Assembly (NCBI GenBank): GCA_027306995.1
Contig: DAHUXS010000020.1
Coordinates: 1 to 52,677 of the forward strand
Reading direction: 5' to 3'
Length of the DNA: 52,677 bases
Origin: Lysobacter sp.
GTDB taxonomy: Bacteria; Pseudomonadota; Gammaproteobacteria; Xanthomonadales; Xanthomonadaceae
The notes beneath the pieces were generated by a model. It worked only from the letters and a program-made list of their open reading frames with translations, was not told the origin of the DNA and did not search any database. Of the stretch, positions 1 through 8,323 are shown piece by piece. Made by a program: the position numbers and the translations under genes. The first letter of the stretch is position 1; each line of letters opens with the position of its first letter.

Positions 1-214
1 CGTCGCTGCTGTGATGTCGAGCATGGCTACCATCCCGGTCGCCCCGATGAAGGCTTGTACCTCTGCCACCGGCCTGACTGCCAATACGCTGAGCAGCGCG
101 AATGTCAACGGCGCCACGTCCGTCGTCGTCTTCTCCCCGAAGACCCCGGGGACCAAAACGACCTCGTGCAGCGCCCGTTCGGCGACTTGCGCGCAGCCGG
201 GTGCATCTCTGTAA
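1..214 (+). CDS. pilA: Type IV pilin, 3' end only (cut by window edge)
   Basis: This is the C-terminal part of a type IV major pilin; the N-terminal prepilin helix lies left of the window. The reading frame enters at base 2 and stops at TAA 212-214. The visible residues match the C-terminal half of the complete pilin at 450-821 with only two amino-acid differences (FSPKTP here, FTPNTP there). They include a Cys pair (SCSARSATC) near the end that probably closes the C-terminal disulfide region. Bases 1-267 align with 608-875, an offset of 607, terminator included, so this is one copy of a tandem gene duplication. It is partial because of the window edge, not visibly broken. Confidence 0.85.
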   Translation, partial: VAAVMSSMATIPVAPMKACTSATGLTANTLSSANVNGATSVVVFSPKTPGTKTTSCSARSATCAQPGASL

Positions 215-240
215 TTCGCATTACAGACCCTGCGACACAA

Positions 241-267
241 AAAGCCCCTCGCCAGAGGGGCTTTTTT
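241..267 (+). terminator. Rho-independent terminator of first pilin copy
   Basis: The stem AAAGCCCCTC / GAGGGGCTTT has a GCCA loop and runs into a T tract, 26 bases after the pilin stop. An almost identical copy follows the second pilin at 847-875. Confidence 0.9.
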
Positions 268-449
268 CTTGTCCGCCACCGCCGTCTGTCCGGAATCGCC
301 CGCCACTCATGCAGCAAGGCTATTGACGCGCGATATCGGGCCTGCTTCACTCAAATTTCATGCGTTCTGCGGCCTACCCATGGACCCGCCCTCCCCCGGG
401 CTTCAGTGCGTGTGACGCTCTAAATATCCACTCCATGGGGATTATCCAA

Positions 450-821
450 ATGAAGAAGCAGCAAGGCTTTACCCTGATCGAACTGATGATCGTGGTCGCG
501 ATCATCGCCATCCTGGCCGCCATCGCGCTGCCGGCCTACAACAACTACCGCATCAAGTCGGCCGAAGGCGCCTGCCAAGGCGAAGCCAAGGCTTACATGA
601 ACGCCGGCGTCGCTGCTGTGATGTCGAGCATGGCTACCATCCCGGTCGCCCCGATGAAGGCTTGTACCTCTGCCACCGGCCTGACTGCCAATACGCTGAG
701 CAGCGCGAATGTCAACGGCGCCACGTCCGTCGTCGTTTTCACTCCGAATACCCCGGGGACCAAAACGACCTCATGCAGCGCCCGTTCGGCGACCTGCGCA
801 CAGCCGGGTGCATCTCTGTAA
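450..821 (+). CDS. pilA: Type IV major pilin
   Basis: This 123-residue prepilin is the subunit of the type IV pilus. It has a short basic leader (MKKQQG), the cleavage site G/F, and the hydrophobic helix [18 protein letters not shown] with the usual Glu at mature position 5. The segment [13 protein letters not shown] follows. C-terminal Cys residues (SCSARSATC) fit the pilin disulfide region. PilD (14262-15128) should cleave and N-methylate it. The ATG at 450 is chosen because it gives the classic six-residue leader and has GGGG nine bases upstream; an in-frame ATG at 435 would add five residues. Its 3' two thirds duplicate the partial gene at 1-214. I found no convincing -24/-12 promoter in 268-449. 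Confidence 0.93.
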   Translation: MKKQQGFTLIELMIVVAIIAILAAIALPAYNNYRIKSAEGACQGEAKAYMNAGVAAVMSSMATIPVAPMKACTSATGLTANTLSSANVNGATSVVVFTPNTPGTKTTSCSARSATCAQPGASL

Positions 822-846
822 TTCGCATTACAGACCCTGCGACACA

Positions 847-875
847 AAAAAGCCCCTCGCCAGAGGGGCTTTTTT
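847..875 (+). terminator. Rho-independent terminator of second pilin
   Basis: The stem AGCCCCTC / GAGGGGCT has a GCCA loop, flanked by A and T tracts, 25 bases after the pilin stop. It should isolate this pilin from the third pilin gene. Confidence 0.9.
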
Positions 876-891
876 GTCCTCTGGCCAAAAC

Positions 892-907
892 TGGCCCGAA
901 TCTTGCT
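892..907 (+). promoter_or_regulatory. Sigma-54 (RpoN) type promoter of third pilin
   Basis: The sequence TGGCCCGAATCTTGCT fits the -24/-12 consensus: GG, ten bases, then GC, with TTGCT at -12. The predicted start is near 917, leaving about a 24-base leader before the ATG at 941. Pilin genes of Xanthomonas and Pseudomonas are known RpoN (PilR) targets, which supports the call. It lies directly after the terminator of the preceding pilin. Confidence 0.7.
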
Positions 908-940
908 TATAGAACACATGGGGCTTTATCACTGGGGCAC

Positions 941-1279
941 ATGACCATGGCACGGACCGAACGCGGCTTCACTTTGATCGAATTAATGATCGTAGTCGCA
1001 ATCATTGCAATTCTTTCGGCCATCGCACTACCGGCCTATAACAACTATCGGATCAAATCGGCTGACAACGCATGCCTGATGGAAATGAAGAACTATGCCA
1101 ATTTCTCTTTGGCAACCATGTCCAACGGCAGCGTGCCGGCCGCCCCTCCCCAAAAGGCTTGCACTGCGGCGGATTCCGCCATCAATTTCACCACGCCGAT
1201 TCACGGCACTCCCAAAAGCCCCGGGAGTAGACAAACAACCTGCGACATGCAGACCGGAAACTGTACGCTGCCCCCATGA
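941..1279 (+). CDS. Type IV pilin, diverged third copy
   Basis: This 112-residue prepilin has the leader MTMARTERG, cleavage before Phe, and [18 protein letters not shown] followed by [12 protein letters not shown]. The first half closely resembles the pilin at 450-821. After about residue 50 the two diverge, although both keep KACT and a C-terminal Cys pair (TCDMQTGNC). GGGG at 934-937 serves the ATG at 941; ATG 947 is an alternative. Codons look less GC-biased than in the upstream pilin. No terminator is visible before the next gene at 1387, so the two may be co-transcribed. It could be an alternative major pilin or a minor subunit. Confidence 0.9.
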   Translation: MTMARTERGFTLIELMIVVAIIAILSAIALPAYNNYRIKSADNACLMEMKNYANFSLATMSNGSVPAAPPQKACTAADSAINFTTPIHGTPKSPGSRQTTCDMQTGNCTLPP

Positions 1280-1386
1280 GGCAGGAGTCGTATTCCCTTG
1301 GGCAAAATATCCATATGGTCGAAGGATGCAGTCTGTGGAAAGAGTACGGATAATCAACAACAAATCGTTCGATTAAATCCACATTC

Positions 1387-3258
1387 ATGACCCTTTCGAA
1401 TCGCCAGTTCCTACTGTGCTCTCTTGTTTGCGCAGTGCTGGCCTCTTTGTTGTTCATTCCCGGACTCGGCAGTGGCTTCATACTTGATGACACTGCAAAC
1501 ATTCTCAGCAATCAGGCTATCCAGATGGAAACTCTGGATAGCAAGACCCTTATAAATGTTTTCTTCGGGCGTCAGCCCGGCGGCATCACTCGCATCTTGC
1601 CAACATTGACCTTTGCGTTCGACTACTGGCACGCTGGGGGGCTGAACCCGGTTGCATTCAAGATAACCAATATTGTCATCCATGGCCTGACCGTACTCGC
1701 TCTTGCTGGTTTTTTCCGCACGCTGTTATTCGTCAACAACAATGATCGCACCCGTATCGGGTTGATAGCCCTTGGGTTGTCCATGGCTTGGGCCATTCAT
1801 CCATTGCAGGTATCGTCCGTTCTCTACGTGGTGCAGCGCATGCAGACCATGTGCACCCTATTCGTGGTGCTTGCTCTATGGTCTTACCTGAAAGCTCGGC
1901 AAGCTCAGATTGAAGGCAAATCCGGACGCACCGCCCTGTTGCTGACCATTCTGCTCTGGGCGCTAGCATTGGGTTGCAAGGAAGATGCAGCATTGCTACC
2001 TGCTTATACGCTTGCCTTGGAACTCACCGTACTTCGCTTCCGCGCTGCTGATCCTGGATTAGCACTTAGACTCCGCAAGGGTTATTTATTGTCGATACTG
2101 GCAGGAGCAGCTCTATTCCTGTTTGTCGTCATTCCAAATTATTGGTCATGGGACAAGTATCCCGGTCGCGATTTCTCGACTTCGGAACGTCTGCTGACCC
2201 AGGCACGGGTACTTTGCATGTACCTTTGGGAAATTGTGTTGCCACTGCCGCAACACATGCCCTTCTTTTACGACTGGATCCAACCATCGCACGGTCTTCT
2301 GCACCCATGGACCACATTACCAGCGATCTTGTTCCTGATGACCTTGCTGATGATGGCATTGATGCTACGCATTCGGAGGCCGTTGTTCGCACTGGGCGTG
2401 TTTTGGTTTTTTTCTGGTCACTTCATCACCAGCAACGTAGTGAGCTTGGAGCTCGCCTTCGAGCATCGAAACCATTTCCCCTTGATTGGCATGGTATTGG
2501 CCATTGGTGATCTACTTATATTATCGATACGGCTCCTACGTTTCCGACCAGCAATGCAAGCATGGGGATGCGCCGTGATTCTGGCGTCAATGGGCACCGC
2601 CACCGTGGCACGTGCGCGTAGTTGGAGCGATCCATTAGCGTTGGCAAGCACCAGCACTATGCTCGCCCCGTATTCCGCGCGCGCTTGGAATGCCCTTTCG
2701 TTGTACTACTTCACCCTAGGGGGTGAAGATGTTCCAAACAATCCTTACTTAGATCAGGCAATTGACGCTTGCGCGCAGGGAGCAGTCAATGCCCCATATT
2801 CGTCCGCGTGCCTTACAAATCTCGTCGTTTTCAAAACCCTGCGCGGGACGATAACCCCAACGGATTGGAGTCGATACATTGAACGACTCCAACGAGTCAA
2901 CATGGGGCCTGAAAACAGTCTTGCGGTCTGGGTTCTTATCACCAACATCCGGAAAGGTGTTGCGCTCGACGAAAATAGTGCACTTGAAGCGATTGATATC
3001 GTCACCCGACGCGGCCAGTTCAATACCAATCAATTCGCGGCAATCGGCTATTTCATCTTAGGCAGGCTACATAAGCCCGAGCGTGCATATCCCTATTTCG
3101 CTAAATACATTCAATCTGCGCCGCCAAACGATGCAGTAACCGACGAAATTATTTCCGAACTGAAAAAGGAAGGCCGCGTGGAATGGGCGGATAGACTGGA
3201 GACACTGGCACAATCCAGGAACAAACAGTCATCCGTACCGAAAAGCTATGCACATTGA
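1387..3258 (+). CDS. GT-C fold (TMTC-like) membrane glycosyltransferase with TPR-like C-terminus, candidate pilin glycosyltransferase
   Basis: This is a polytopic membrane protein of 623 residues. After the first membrane segment (about residues 9-30) comes an Asp-Asp motif (ILDDTANI, D34-D35) of the kind GT-C enzymes place in their first periplasmic loop. Then follow ITRILPTLTFAFDYW, NPVAFKITNIVIHG, a QRMQT motif and EHRNHFPL. This layout recalls TMTC/PMT-like transferases that use a polyprenyl-phosphate sugar and act on exported proteins. About 200 C-terminal residues look soluble and helical, possibly TPR repeats. It follows the third pilin by 107 bases and precedes a flippase, so pilin is the suspected acceptor. 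The family is recognised by pattern only, and the acceptor is inferred. AT-richer than the pilBCD and dcw genes. Confidence 0.65.
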   Translation: MTLSNRQFLLCSLVCAVLASLLFIPGLGSGFILDDTANILSNQAIQMETLDSKTLINVFFGRQPGGITRILPTLTFAFDYWHAGGLNPVAFKITNIVIHGLTVLALAGFFRTLLFVNNNDRTRIGLIALGLSMAWAIHPLQVSSVLYVVQRMQTMCTLFVVLALWSYLKARQAQIEGKSGRTALLLTILLWALALGCKEDAALLPAYTLALELTVLRFRAADPGLALRLRKGYLLSILAGAALFLFVVIPNYWSWDKYPGRDFSTSERLLTQARVLCMYLWEIVLPLPQHMPFFYDWIQPSHGLLHPWTTLPAILFLMTLLMMALMLRIRRPLFALGVFWFFSGHFITSNVVSLELAFEHRNHFPLIGMVLAIGDLLILSIRLLRFRPAMQAWGCAVILASMGTATVARARSWSDPLALASTSTMLAPYSARAWNALSLYYFTLGGEDVPNNPYLDQAIDACAQGAVNAPYSSACLTNLVVFKTLRGTITPTDWSRYIERLQRVNMGPENSLAVWVLITNIRKGVALDENSALEAIDIVTRRGQFNTNQFAAIGYFILGRLHKPERAYPYFAKYIQSAPPNDAVTDEIISELKKEGRVEWADRLETLAQSRNKQSSVPKSYAH

Positions 3259-3269
3259 AGCACCATTGC

Positions 3270-4508
3270 ATGGGTAGCTCGCGGCCAGGCAAGTTGTCAA
3301 TCTTCGAATGGCGTCCCGGTAGGCTTGCCCGCCATAGTGGGGCTCTGCTTGCTTGGATGTTGCTGCGCGCCGGTGCACAAGCGGCCACGGTGCTACTCCT
3401 AGCCCGCGCGCTAGGAGCAACGGACTACGGACAATTCGTTTCCATCATCGCAGTTGCATCGTTCATCTCCCCATTCGTCGGTTTGGGGTTGTCCAATATC
3501 GTGTTGCGAAATGGGGCCAAGGAGCCGACGCATCTATCCTTCTATCTCAGTCGCGCTGTCAAATGGTGGTCATTGACATTATTCCCGGGGATCGCACTGG
3601 CTTGTGCGTTTGCAATGCTTTTGCTCCCACCAGGTTTGCCTTACATAGCGACATTCGCCGCTATCGGCGGAGAACTAGCCGCCTCTTCACTGACCGAACT
3701 ACGTGCACGCCACTACCAAGCCGAGCATAGAATCAACGCATTCGGAGCCATCAATGCCGGGCTGCCTTTGGCAAGGCTCGCCGCGCTACTCCTGCTGCTT
3801 GCCTTTGACAGCAACCGCCAAACACAACCCGTGCTCTGGGCATACGCAGCCAGTAGCGTCATCTATACCCTGTCTCTGTGGTTGCCAATCCGTACTCTTC
3901 ATGTGAAGAGCGAAGGGGTCGAATCAATACCTGCGCTTAGCGGCATGTCCTTCAGCCTGGCCAATTTTGCGATGCGTTTACAGGCCGAGTTCAACAAGCC
4001 TGTGCTTGCCCACTTGGGATTTAATCTAACTGGCGCCTACAACGTTGCGCAACGCGCTAATGATCTGGCCAGCCTGCCTTTGTCTGCACTGCAAGAATCC
4101 ATGTGGCCGCGGCTGTACGCACATCAGAATCCGATTCAAGAATTTCGCCGGACAGGCTTGCTATTGCTGTTACTCTCCCTCGCATGTAGCTGCGGCATTT
4201 GGCTAGTCGCCCCATTGCTGCCATACCTGTTAGGCAGCGATTTCGCTCATATAGTGACCATAATGCGTGGCCTAGCATTGTTGCCGCTGCTGCAATCGCT
4301 CCGAGCACTGCTCAATTTTCAGGCAATTCACCACAACCGAATGAAAATAATCGGCTTAACCTATGCGATCGGAGCAGTCGTGAGCGTGGCAAGTGTTGCT
4401 GTTCTCATCCCAACATTTGGCGTAAATGGTGCAGTCGCCGCAAGTTATGCTTCTGAATTAGCAATGATTGTCTTCATGACAGCAGGAATGATGTACCAGA
4501 AACGCTGA
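3270..4508 (+). CDS. Wzx-like oligosaccharide flippase / polysaccharide biosynthesis protein
   Basis: This roughly 412-residue membrane protein is of the MATE/Wzx (polysaccharide transporter) superfamily, with a dozen or so hydrophobic segments. Its N-terminus (LLAWMLLRAGAQAATVLLLARALGATDYGQF) is typical of O-antigen and teichoic-acid flippases. The expected role is to flip an undecaprenyl-linked glycan across the inner membrane. The ATG at 3270 has GAAG nine bases upstream. A TTG at 3255 that overlaps the stop of the previous gene would add five residues and is a real alternative. Position between a GT-C enzyme and an FkbM methyltransferase suggests one glycan pathway. AT-richer than the window average. 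Confidence 0.8.
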   Translation: MGSSRPGKLSIFEWRPGRLARHSGALLAWMLLRAGAQAATVLLLARALGATDYGQFVSIIAVASFISPFVGLGLSNIVLRNGAKEPTHLSFYLSRAVKWWSLTLFPGIALACAFAMLLLPPGLPYIATFAAIGGELAASSLTELRARHYQAEHRINAFGAINAGLPLARLAALLLLLAFDSNRQTQPVLWAYAASSVIYTLSLWLPIRTLHVKSEGVESIPALSGMSFSLANFAMRLQAEFNKPVLAHLGFNLTGAYNVAQRANDLASLPLSALQESMWPRLYAHQNPIQEFRRTGLLLLLLSLACSCGIWLVAPLLPYLLGSDFAHIVTIMRGLALLPLLQSLRALLNFQAIHHNRMKIIGLTYAIGAVVSVASVAVLIPTFGVNGAVAASYASELAMIVFMTAGMMYQKR

Positions 4509-4519
4509 AACCCTGATGG

Positions 4520-5407
4520 ATGCGCCGCATGTCGATCCTTGATTTTGTCCGTAATTCCAAATTAATGCGATCGCCATTGCTCGCGACATGCAAACTTGTG
4601 CTTGCCCCATTGAAATCCGGGCCAGGAATTTTGCGCCGCGCAATCTACGACGCTTTGCCAATTCCATACCTTGTCGCTGGGAGTCGGGAATTATTCGTCG
4701 TCTCGTCTAACGATAAGGTCATCGGCCGTGAAGTGTTTTTGCATGGCGAATACGACTTCAGAAAATTGCAGAGTGCGCTCGCCATTCTGAAGCGTGAACG
4801 ACTGCCATGCCCAGCCCACCTTATCGACGTTGGCGCCAATATCGGCACAATCGTGATTCCAGCGCTGAAGCGAGGCCTGATGCAATCAGGCACCGCTATC
4901 GAGCCGCATCCCGACAATCTTCGGCTACTACGCGCAAATCTTGCCTTGAATGATGTCTCGCATCGCGTTGATGTGCTCGCATTTGCCGTTGGGGATAAAT
5001 CCGGGAATACGCTAAATCTGGCAGAATCCGCAACCAATAGTGGCAACCACTCCATTGGCCAACGAGGAATTCCAGTTACATCCATGCGCTTGGACGACCT
5101 CAAAATCCCCACGTGCGATGCATTGCTGTGGATGGACATCGAGGGGTATGAGGGACATGCTCTAAAGGGAGCTGAAAACCTTTTATCCACGGGCGTATTC
5201 ATAGTATGCGAATACAATCCCATGTACTTGATTCAATCGAGCGGCATGACGATGTTCCAACAGTCTCTGAACAATCATCGTATCTTCGATTTGAAGGATG
5301 AAAGATTACCCGAGACCACGTTCGATGTCCTTTCAGAACGTTATGGGGCCGGCCCTGAATATACGGATATCCTCGCAATTCCTGCAGGCATCATTCCGCA
5401 GATATGA
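4520..5407 (+). CDS. FkbM family SAM-dependent methyltransferase
   Basis: This 295-residue protein has a class I methyltransferase fold of the FkbM type. The SAM-binding motif LIDVGANIGTIVIP lies near residue 103, the acidic IEPHP follows, and the later motif ALLWMDIEGYEGHALKGAE is diagnostic of FkbM. Such enzymes often O-methylate sugars in surface glycans, which fits the neighbours; the actual substrate is unknown. ATG at 4520 lies 11 bases after the flippase stop; ATG 4529 is a possible alternative start. The stop overlaps the start of the next GT2 gene (ATGA). Confidence 0.88.
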   Translation: MRRMSILDFVRNSKLMRSPLLATCKLVLAPLKSGPGILRRAIYDALPIPYLVAGSRELFVVSSNDKVIGREVFLHGEYDFRKLQSALAILKRERLPCPAHLIDVGANIGTIVIPALKRGLMQSGTAIEPHPDNLRLLRANLALNDVSHRVDVLAFAVGDKSGNTLNLAESATNSGNHSIGQRGIPVTSMRLDDLKIPTCDALLWMDIEGYEGHALKGAENLLSTGVFIVCEYNPMYLIQSSGMTMFQQSLNNHRIFDLKDERLPETTFDVLSERYGAGPEYTDILAIPAGIIPQI

Positions 5408-6399
5408 CGCCACTCCTGTCAGCAGTGATTCCGACTTTCCGACGCCCGGCGTTACTTGAGCGTGCGATCATCAGCGCACTCCATTCAGCACCAGATGATG
5501 ATGTGGAAGTCATCGTAATACCCAATGGTCCTGATGTTTCATGGAAGCTCATTGCAGAAACGCACAAGGCCAATCCACGAATTCATTGGCATTCCCTGCC
5601 CAATGGAAATGCATCTGCAGCCAGAAATTATGGGTTAGCAATGGCACAAGGCAAGTATGTCCGCGTACTTGATGATGACGACTATTTATATCCGGCGGCA
5701 ATTGAGCAGTTAACTCAAATTGAGAATCTCGGCGCGGACCTTTGTTCGGCTCCACTGGAAACGGTCTCGCCGGATGGCGTCCCTGATTCTGTTTTCAGCC
5801 TCCCCGAAACGGACGACTTTGTTACAGCCTCTCTTCTAGCCATTGCCATAAGTGGTTTCGCCCAAGGTAGTGTTTTTCTAAGATCGGCCATCCATGGCAT
5901 CTCATGGCCTGAAGATGTTGTGCTTTATGACGACTATCTTTGGATGCTGAGGTTGGCGGGAAGTCGCGAGATGGCTTGGTTTCAATCCCGCTCCCCCGTG
6001 GGGGCATACGTGCAGCATCACAATGCCCGACTTTCTCGCACACGACGCTCCAACCGGAACTCACAGCCATTGGTGGCGTCGATTCTGAAACTCTACGAAG
6101 GACTGTCAGCTACAGCACGGCTCACCCCTGCAAGATCGCGTGCAATCGCCACTGCCCTTCTCACGCATGCGCATTCGGCATTCCCTTCTAGCCCGTCATT
6201 TCTGGGGAAAGCGATCCAAAAAGCGCAAAGCATTGCCCCTGATGCCGTTCCCATGCAGGCGCTCTTTGGCGGTCACCCTTGGCTTGCCAATCATTTGTTA
6301 GCAGCGGAATGGGCGATGGTCACCCCGAGATATCTCACGCGCAGCTATAGACGTGCGTCCTGGCTGCTGAAGGACAAACTATCGCGAACCAACGGCTAA
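5404..6399 (+). CDS. Glycosyltransferase family 2
   Basis: This 331-residue cytoplasmic GT-A fold enzyme opens with LLSAVIPTFRRPALLERAIISAL, followed by the nucleotide-sugar region ASAARNYGLAMAQGKYV and the DXD-type metal site VLDDDDYLYPAA. It starts inside the stop of the FkbM gene (ATGA overlap), so translation is coupled. Donor and acceptor cannot be told from sequence. Its stop codon overlaps by four bases the stop of a convergent GT2 gene; the two transcription blocks of the glycan island meet here with no terminator between them. Confidence 0.9.
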   Translation: MTPLLSAVIPTFRRPALLERAIISALHSAPDDDVEVIVIPNGPDVSWKLIAETHKANPRIHWHSLPNGNASAARNYGLAMAQGKYVRVLDDDDYLYPAAIEQLTQIENLGADLCSAPLETVSPDGVPDSVFSLPETDDFVTASLLAIAISGFAQGSVFLRSAIHGISWPEDVVLYDDYLWMLRLAGSREMAWFQSRSPVGAYVQHHNARLSRTRRSNRNSQPLVASILKLYEGLSATARLTPARSRAIATALLTHAHSAFPSSPSFLGKAIQKAQSIAPDAVPMQALFGGHPWLANHLLAAEWAMVTPRYLTRSYRRASWLLKDKLSRTNG

Positions 6400-7283
6400 T
6401 TCGCTGCACGTGGCGTGAGGGGATCAAGCCTGCCCCCAACGAAATCCAGCCAAGCCTTGGTGAGGCCGCGTATTGGGGTGCTCCCCTTGCCTTTGATCGC
6501 TCGAACAGCAGCCCTGAACGGAAGAAAGGTAGCCCTACCTAACAAGGCAAATACATACCCTCGCTTTGAGGTTGTTAATTTTCGCGCCAGTAACAAATGG
6601 CCCCGGTTTACATGGTATTCGTAAAAGAGGGAACCATTCCGTGCACTCCCGGAACCCTCGTGAAGCACTTGGGCATCCTTCACCACCACACAACTCCTAC
6701 CCTCTGTCTTCAACTTCGCACCCAGCATCACATCTTCCCCATAGAAGAAGAACTCTTCATCAAACAAGCCAGGAAGAGCCACCTCTTCAGACAACAGCAA
6801 ACAGGCACCAGTGAGGTATGCGAACGAACCTGGCAATGCATGGCGGGTCAACATGGCCGTATGCACGTGGTAATGGTAGATCGGTTCGTGCAACTCTCCG
6901 GCAGAAGATAACAACATCGGCGCAGCGACATCAACTCCGGATTGCAATACAACACGCAATGTTTTCAGGCATCCTGGCATCAGGCGCGCATCAGAGTTCA
7001 GCAACAGAACGCTAGCGTTGCCCTGTTGATGAACATGCGCTAGGGCGCGATTGACGCCAGATGCGAATCCTAGATTCCGACCTTCATCCAACACGTCAAT
7101 GACGATGCCCGCGATCCGCAATGCATCCAATCCCGACTGCATTGTATGCAAAGAAGCACCGTCATCCTCCGAATTCTCGACAAGTACGATGCGGCCAACC
7201 CCTTCGCTCACTAGAGAGCGCAGGCATGCAAGCGTCCTATCTGGCGTGCGAAAATCCAGCACTACCGCCACCAGCCCACTCAT
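6396..7283 (-). CDS. Glycosyltransferase family 2 (rhamnosyltransferase-like)
   Basis: This 295-residue GT2 starts VAVVLDFRTPDRTLACLRSL, has LLLNSDARLMPGCL where related enzymes carry the NPDA metal motif, and FFYGEDVMLGAKLKTEG further on, then LHEGSGSARNG. This pattern is common in O-antigen rhamnosyltransferases, but sugar specificity is inference. ATG at 7283 overlaps the stop of the upstream GT4 (ATGA). It is the last gene of a five-gene minus-strand block that begins near pilB. AT-richer than the dcw region. Confidence 0.88.
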   Translation of the reverse strand: MSGLVAVVLDFRTPDRTLACLRSLVSEGVGRIVLVENSEDDGASLHTMQSGLDALRIAGIVIDVLDEGRNLGFASGVNRALAHVHQQGNASVLLLNSDARLMPGCLKTLRVVLQSGVDVAAPMLLSSAGELHEPIYHYHVHTAMLTRHALPGSFAYLTGACLLLSEEVALPGLFDEEFFFYGEDVMLGAKLKTEGRSCVVVKDAQVLHEGSGSARNGSLFYEYHVNRGHLLLARKLTTSKRGYVFALLGRATFLPFRAAVRAIKGKGSTPIRGLTKAWLDFVGGRLDPLTPRAAN

Positions 7284-8323
7284 AACCGCCTCACTTCGGC
7301 GCCGGAAAGCACTGCACGGTAGACAGCCTCGTAGGCATCAACCATCTGATTGAAACCGAAGTTATTTTCAATCTTTCCGCGCGCCCGACTCCGCATCTCG
7401 CGCCACCTGCCATGATCAGTCGATAGCTGCTTTATTGTCGCAACCGCTTCAGCGACGTCATCAACCTCGAAAAGCATGCCGTCCACACCATCTTCGATGA
7501 TCTCGGGTACGGAGGAACTGCAAGCCGCGACTGCCAGCAAACCATGCGCCATTGCTTCAATGACGGTCAATGGCAATCCCTCCAGCCTGGAAGGAAACAA
7601 CAATGCATCTGCGTCATGATATTCCATACCAACCTGCTGTTGGTCGAGCCTTCCGATACACATGCAATTCGCGGGGAGCTTCGCATTGACATGCGCCCCA
7701 TGCGCATCAGCCGTATATCTTAATTCGTAGCCACTACCCAACTCCTCCATAATTGGCCCAAGCAATTCAACCCCTTTGCGACGCGACCAGTTACCCACAT
7801 ACAACAAACGAAACGGATTCCCTGGGTCGCGTTCAACAGCCCGCAAGACACCCTCGGGAATCGGCACCCCATTCGGTATAACCCGTATCCTGTCCATGTC
7901 GAACGCCTGCATCGTCATATTTGCGGTGTAGCGACTCACAGCCAACACATCGCTAGCACGACTCAGGGTTGCCCTTTCTACTCTCTTCACCCAAAAACGT
8001 TGATAGAACGCTTGCGCATGACTTTTGAAAGCTGCTAGCGCCGGATCGTGTACGCACAAATGCATGGTGGCGACCACGGGCAATCCCGGCGCCAAGAATC
8101 TGCCATGCAATCGCGTATCGACGTGCACGATGTTTGCCCAGTCAGGCGGCTGCGGGGCCTGCACACTCCACGGCAAGTATTCTGCTCGAAGCGGCAACCA
8201 TGTGATTTCAGCGCGGAGCCCTCGCGCGTTGAGCCCATCACATAGACGCTCTGTGAAAATATCGACCCCAGTCCCGGCCTTGAGGGTTGGAAACCAGATT
8301 GCGGGAACAACTTCAGGACTCAT
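7280..8323 (-). CDS. Glycosyltransferase family 4
   Basis: This 347-residue GT-B fold enzyme has LLYVGNWSRRKGVELLGP at the start of the second Rossmann domain and the EX7E donor-site signature SRLEGLPLTVIEAMAHG. It is a retaining cytoplasmic transferase. The ATG at 8323 (MSPEVVPAIWF) is preferred over an upstream in-frame codon at 8389, because the longer version would run 77 bases into the preceding GT4 and its extra residues look non-native. The start overlaps the upstream stop by 11 bases and the stop overlaps the next gene (ATGA). The role in the same glycan pathway is inferred from context. Confidence 0.9.
   Translation of the reverse strand: MSPEVVPAIWFPTLKAGTGVDIFTERLCDGLNARGLRAEITWLPLRAEYLPWSVQAPQPPDWANIVHVDTRLHGRFLAPGLPVVATMHLCVHDPALAAFKSHAQAFYQRFWVKRVERATLSRASDVLAVSRYTANMTMQAFDMDRIRVIPNGVPIPEGVLRAVERDPGNPFRLLYVGNWSRRKGVELLGPIMEELGSGYELRYTADAHGAHVNAKLPANCMCIGRLDQQQVGMEYHDADALLFPSRLEGLPLTVIEAMAHGLLAVAACSSSVPEIIEDGVDGMLFEVDDVAEAVATIKQLSTDHGRWREMRSRARGKIENNFGFNQMVDAYEAVYRAVLSGAEVRRL

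Noticed and set aside
55-423. Frames within 11-423 outside the pilin frame
   Set aside because: They read the pilin and its terminator in the wrong frame; the pilin frame alone matches the second gene.
360-449. Extension of the second pilin to codon 360
   Set aside because: The extra 30 residues would precede the basic leader and block prepilin recognition; ATG 450 gives the standard leader.
268-449. A -24/-12 promoter for the second pilin
   Set aside because: The only GG-N10-GC spacing (AAGGCTATTGACGCGC region near 316) lacks the TTGC part and was too weak to report.
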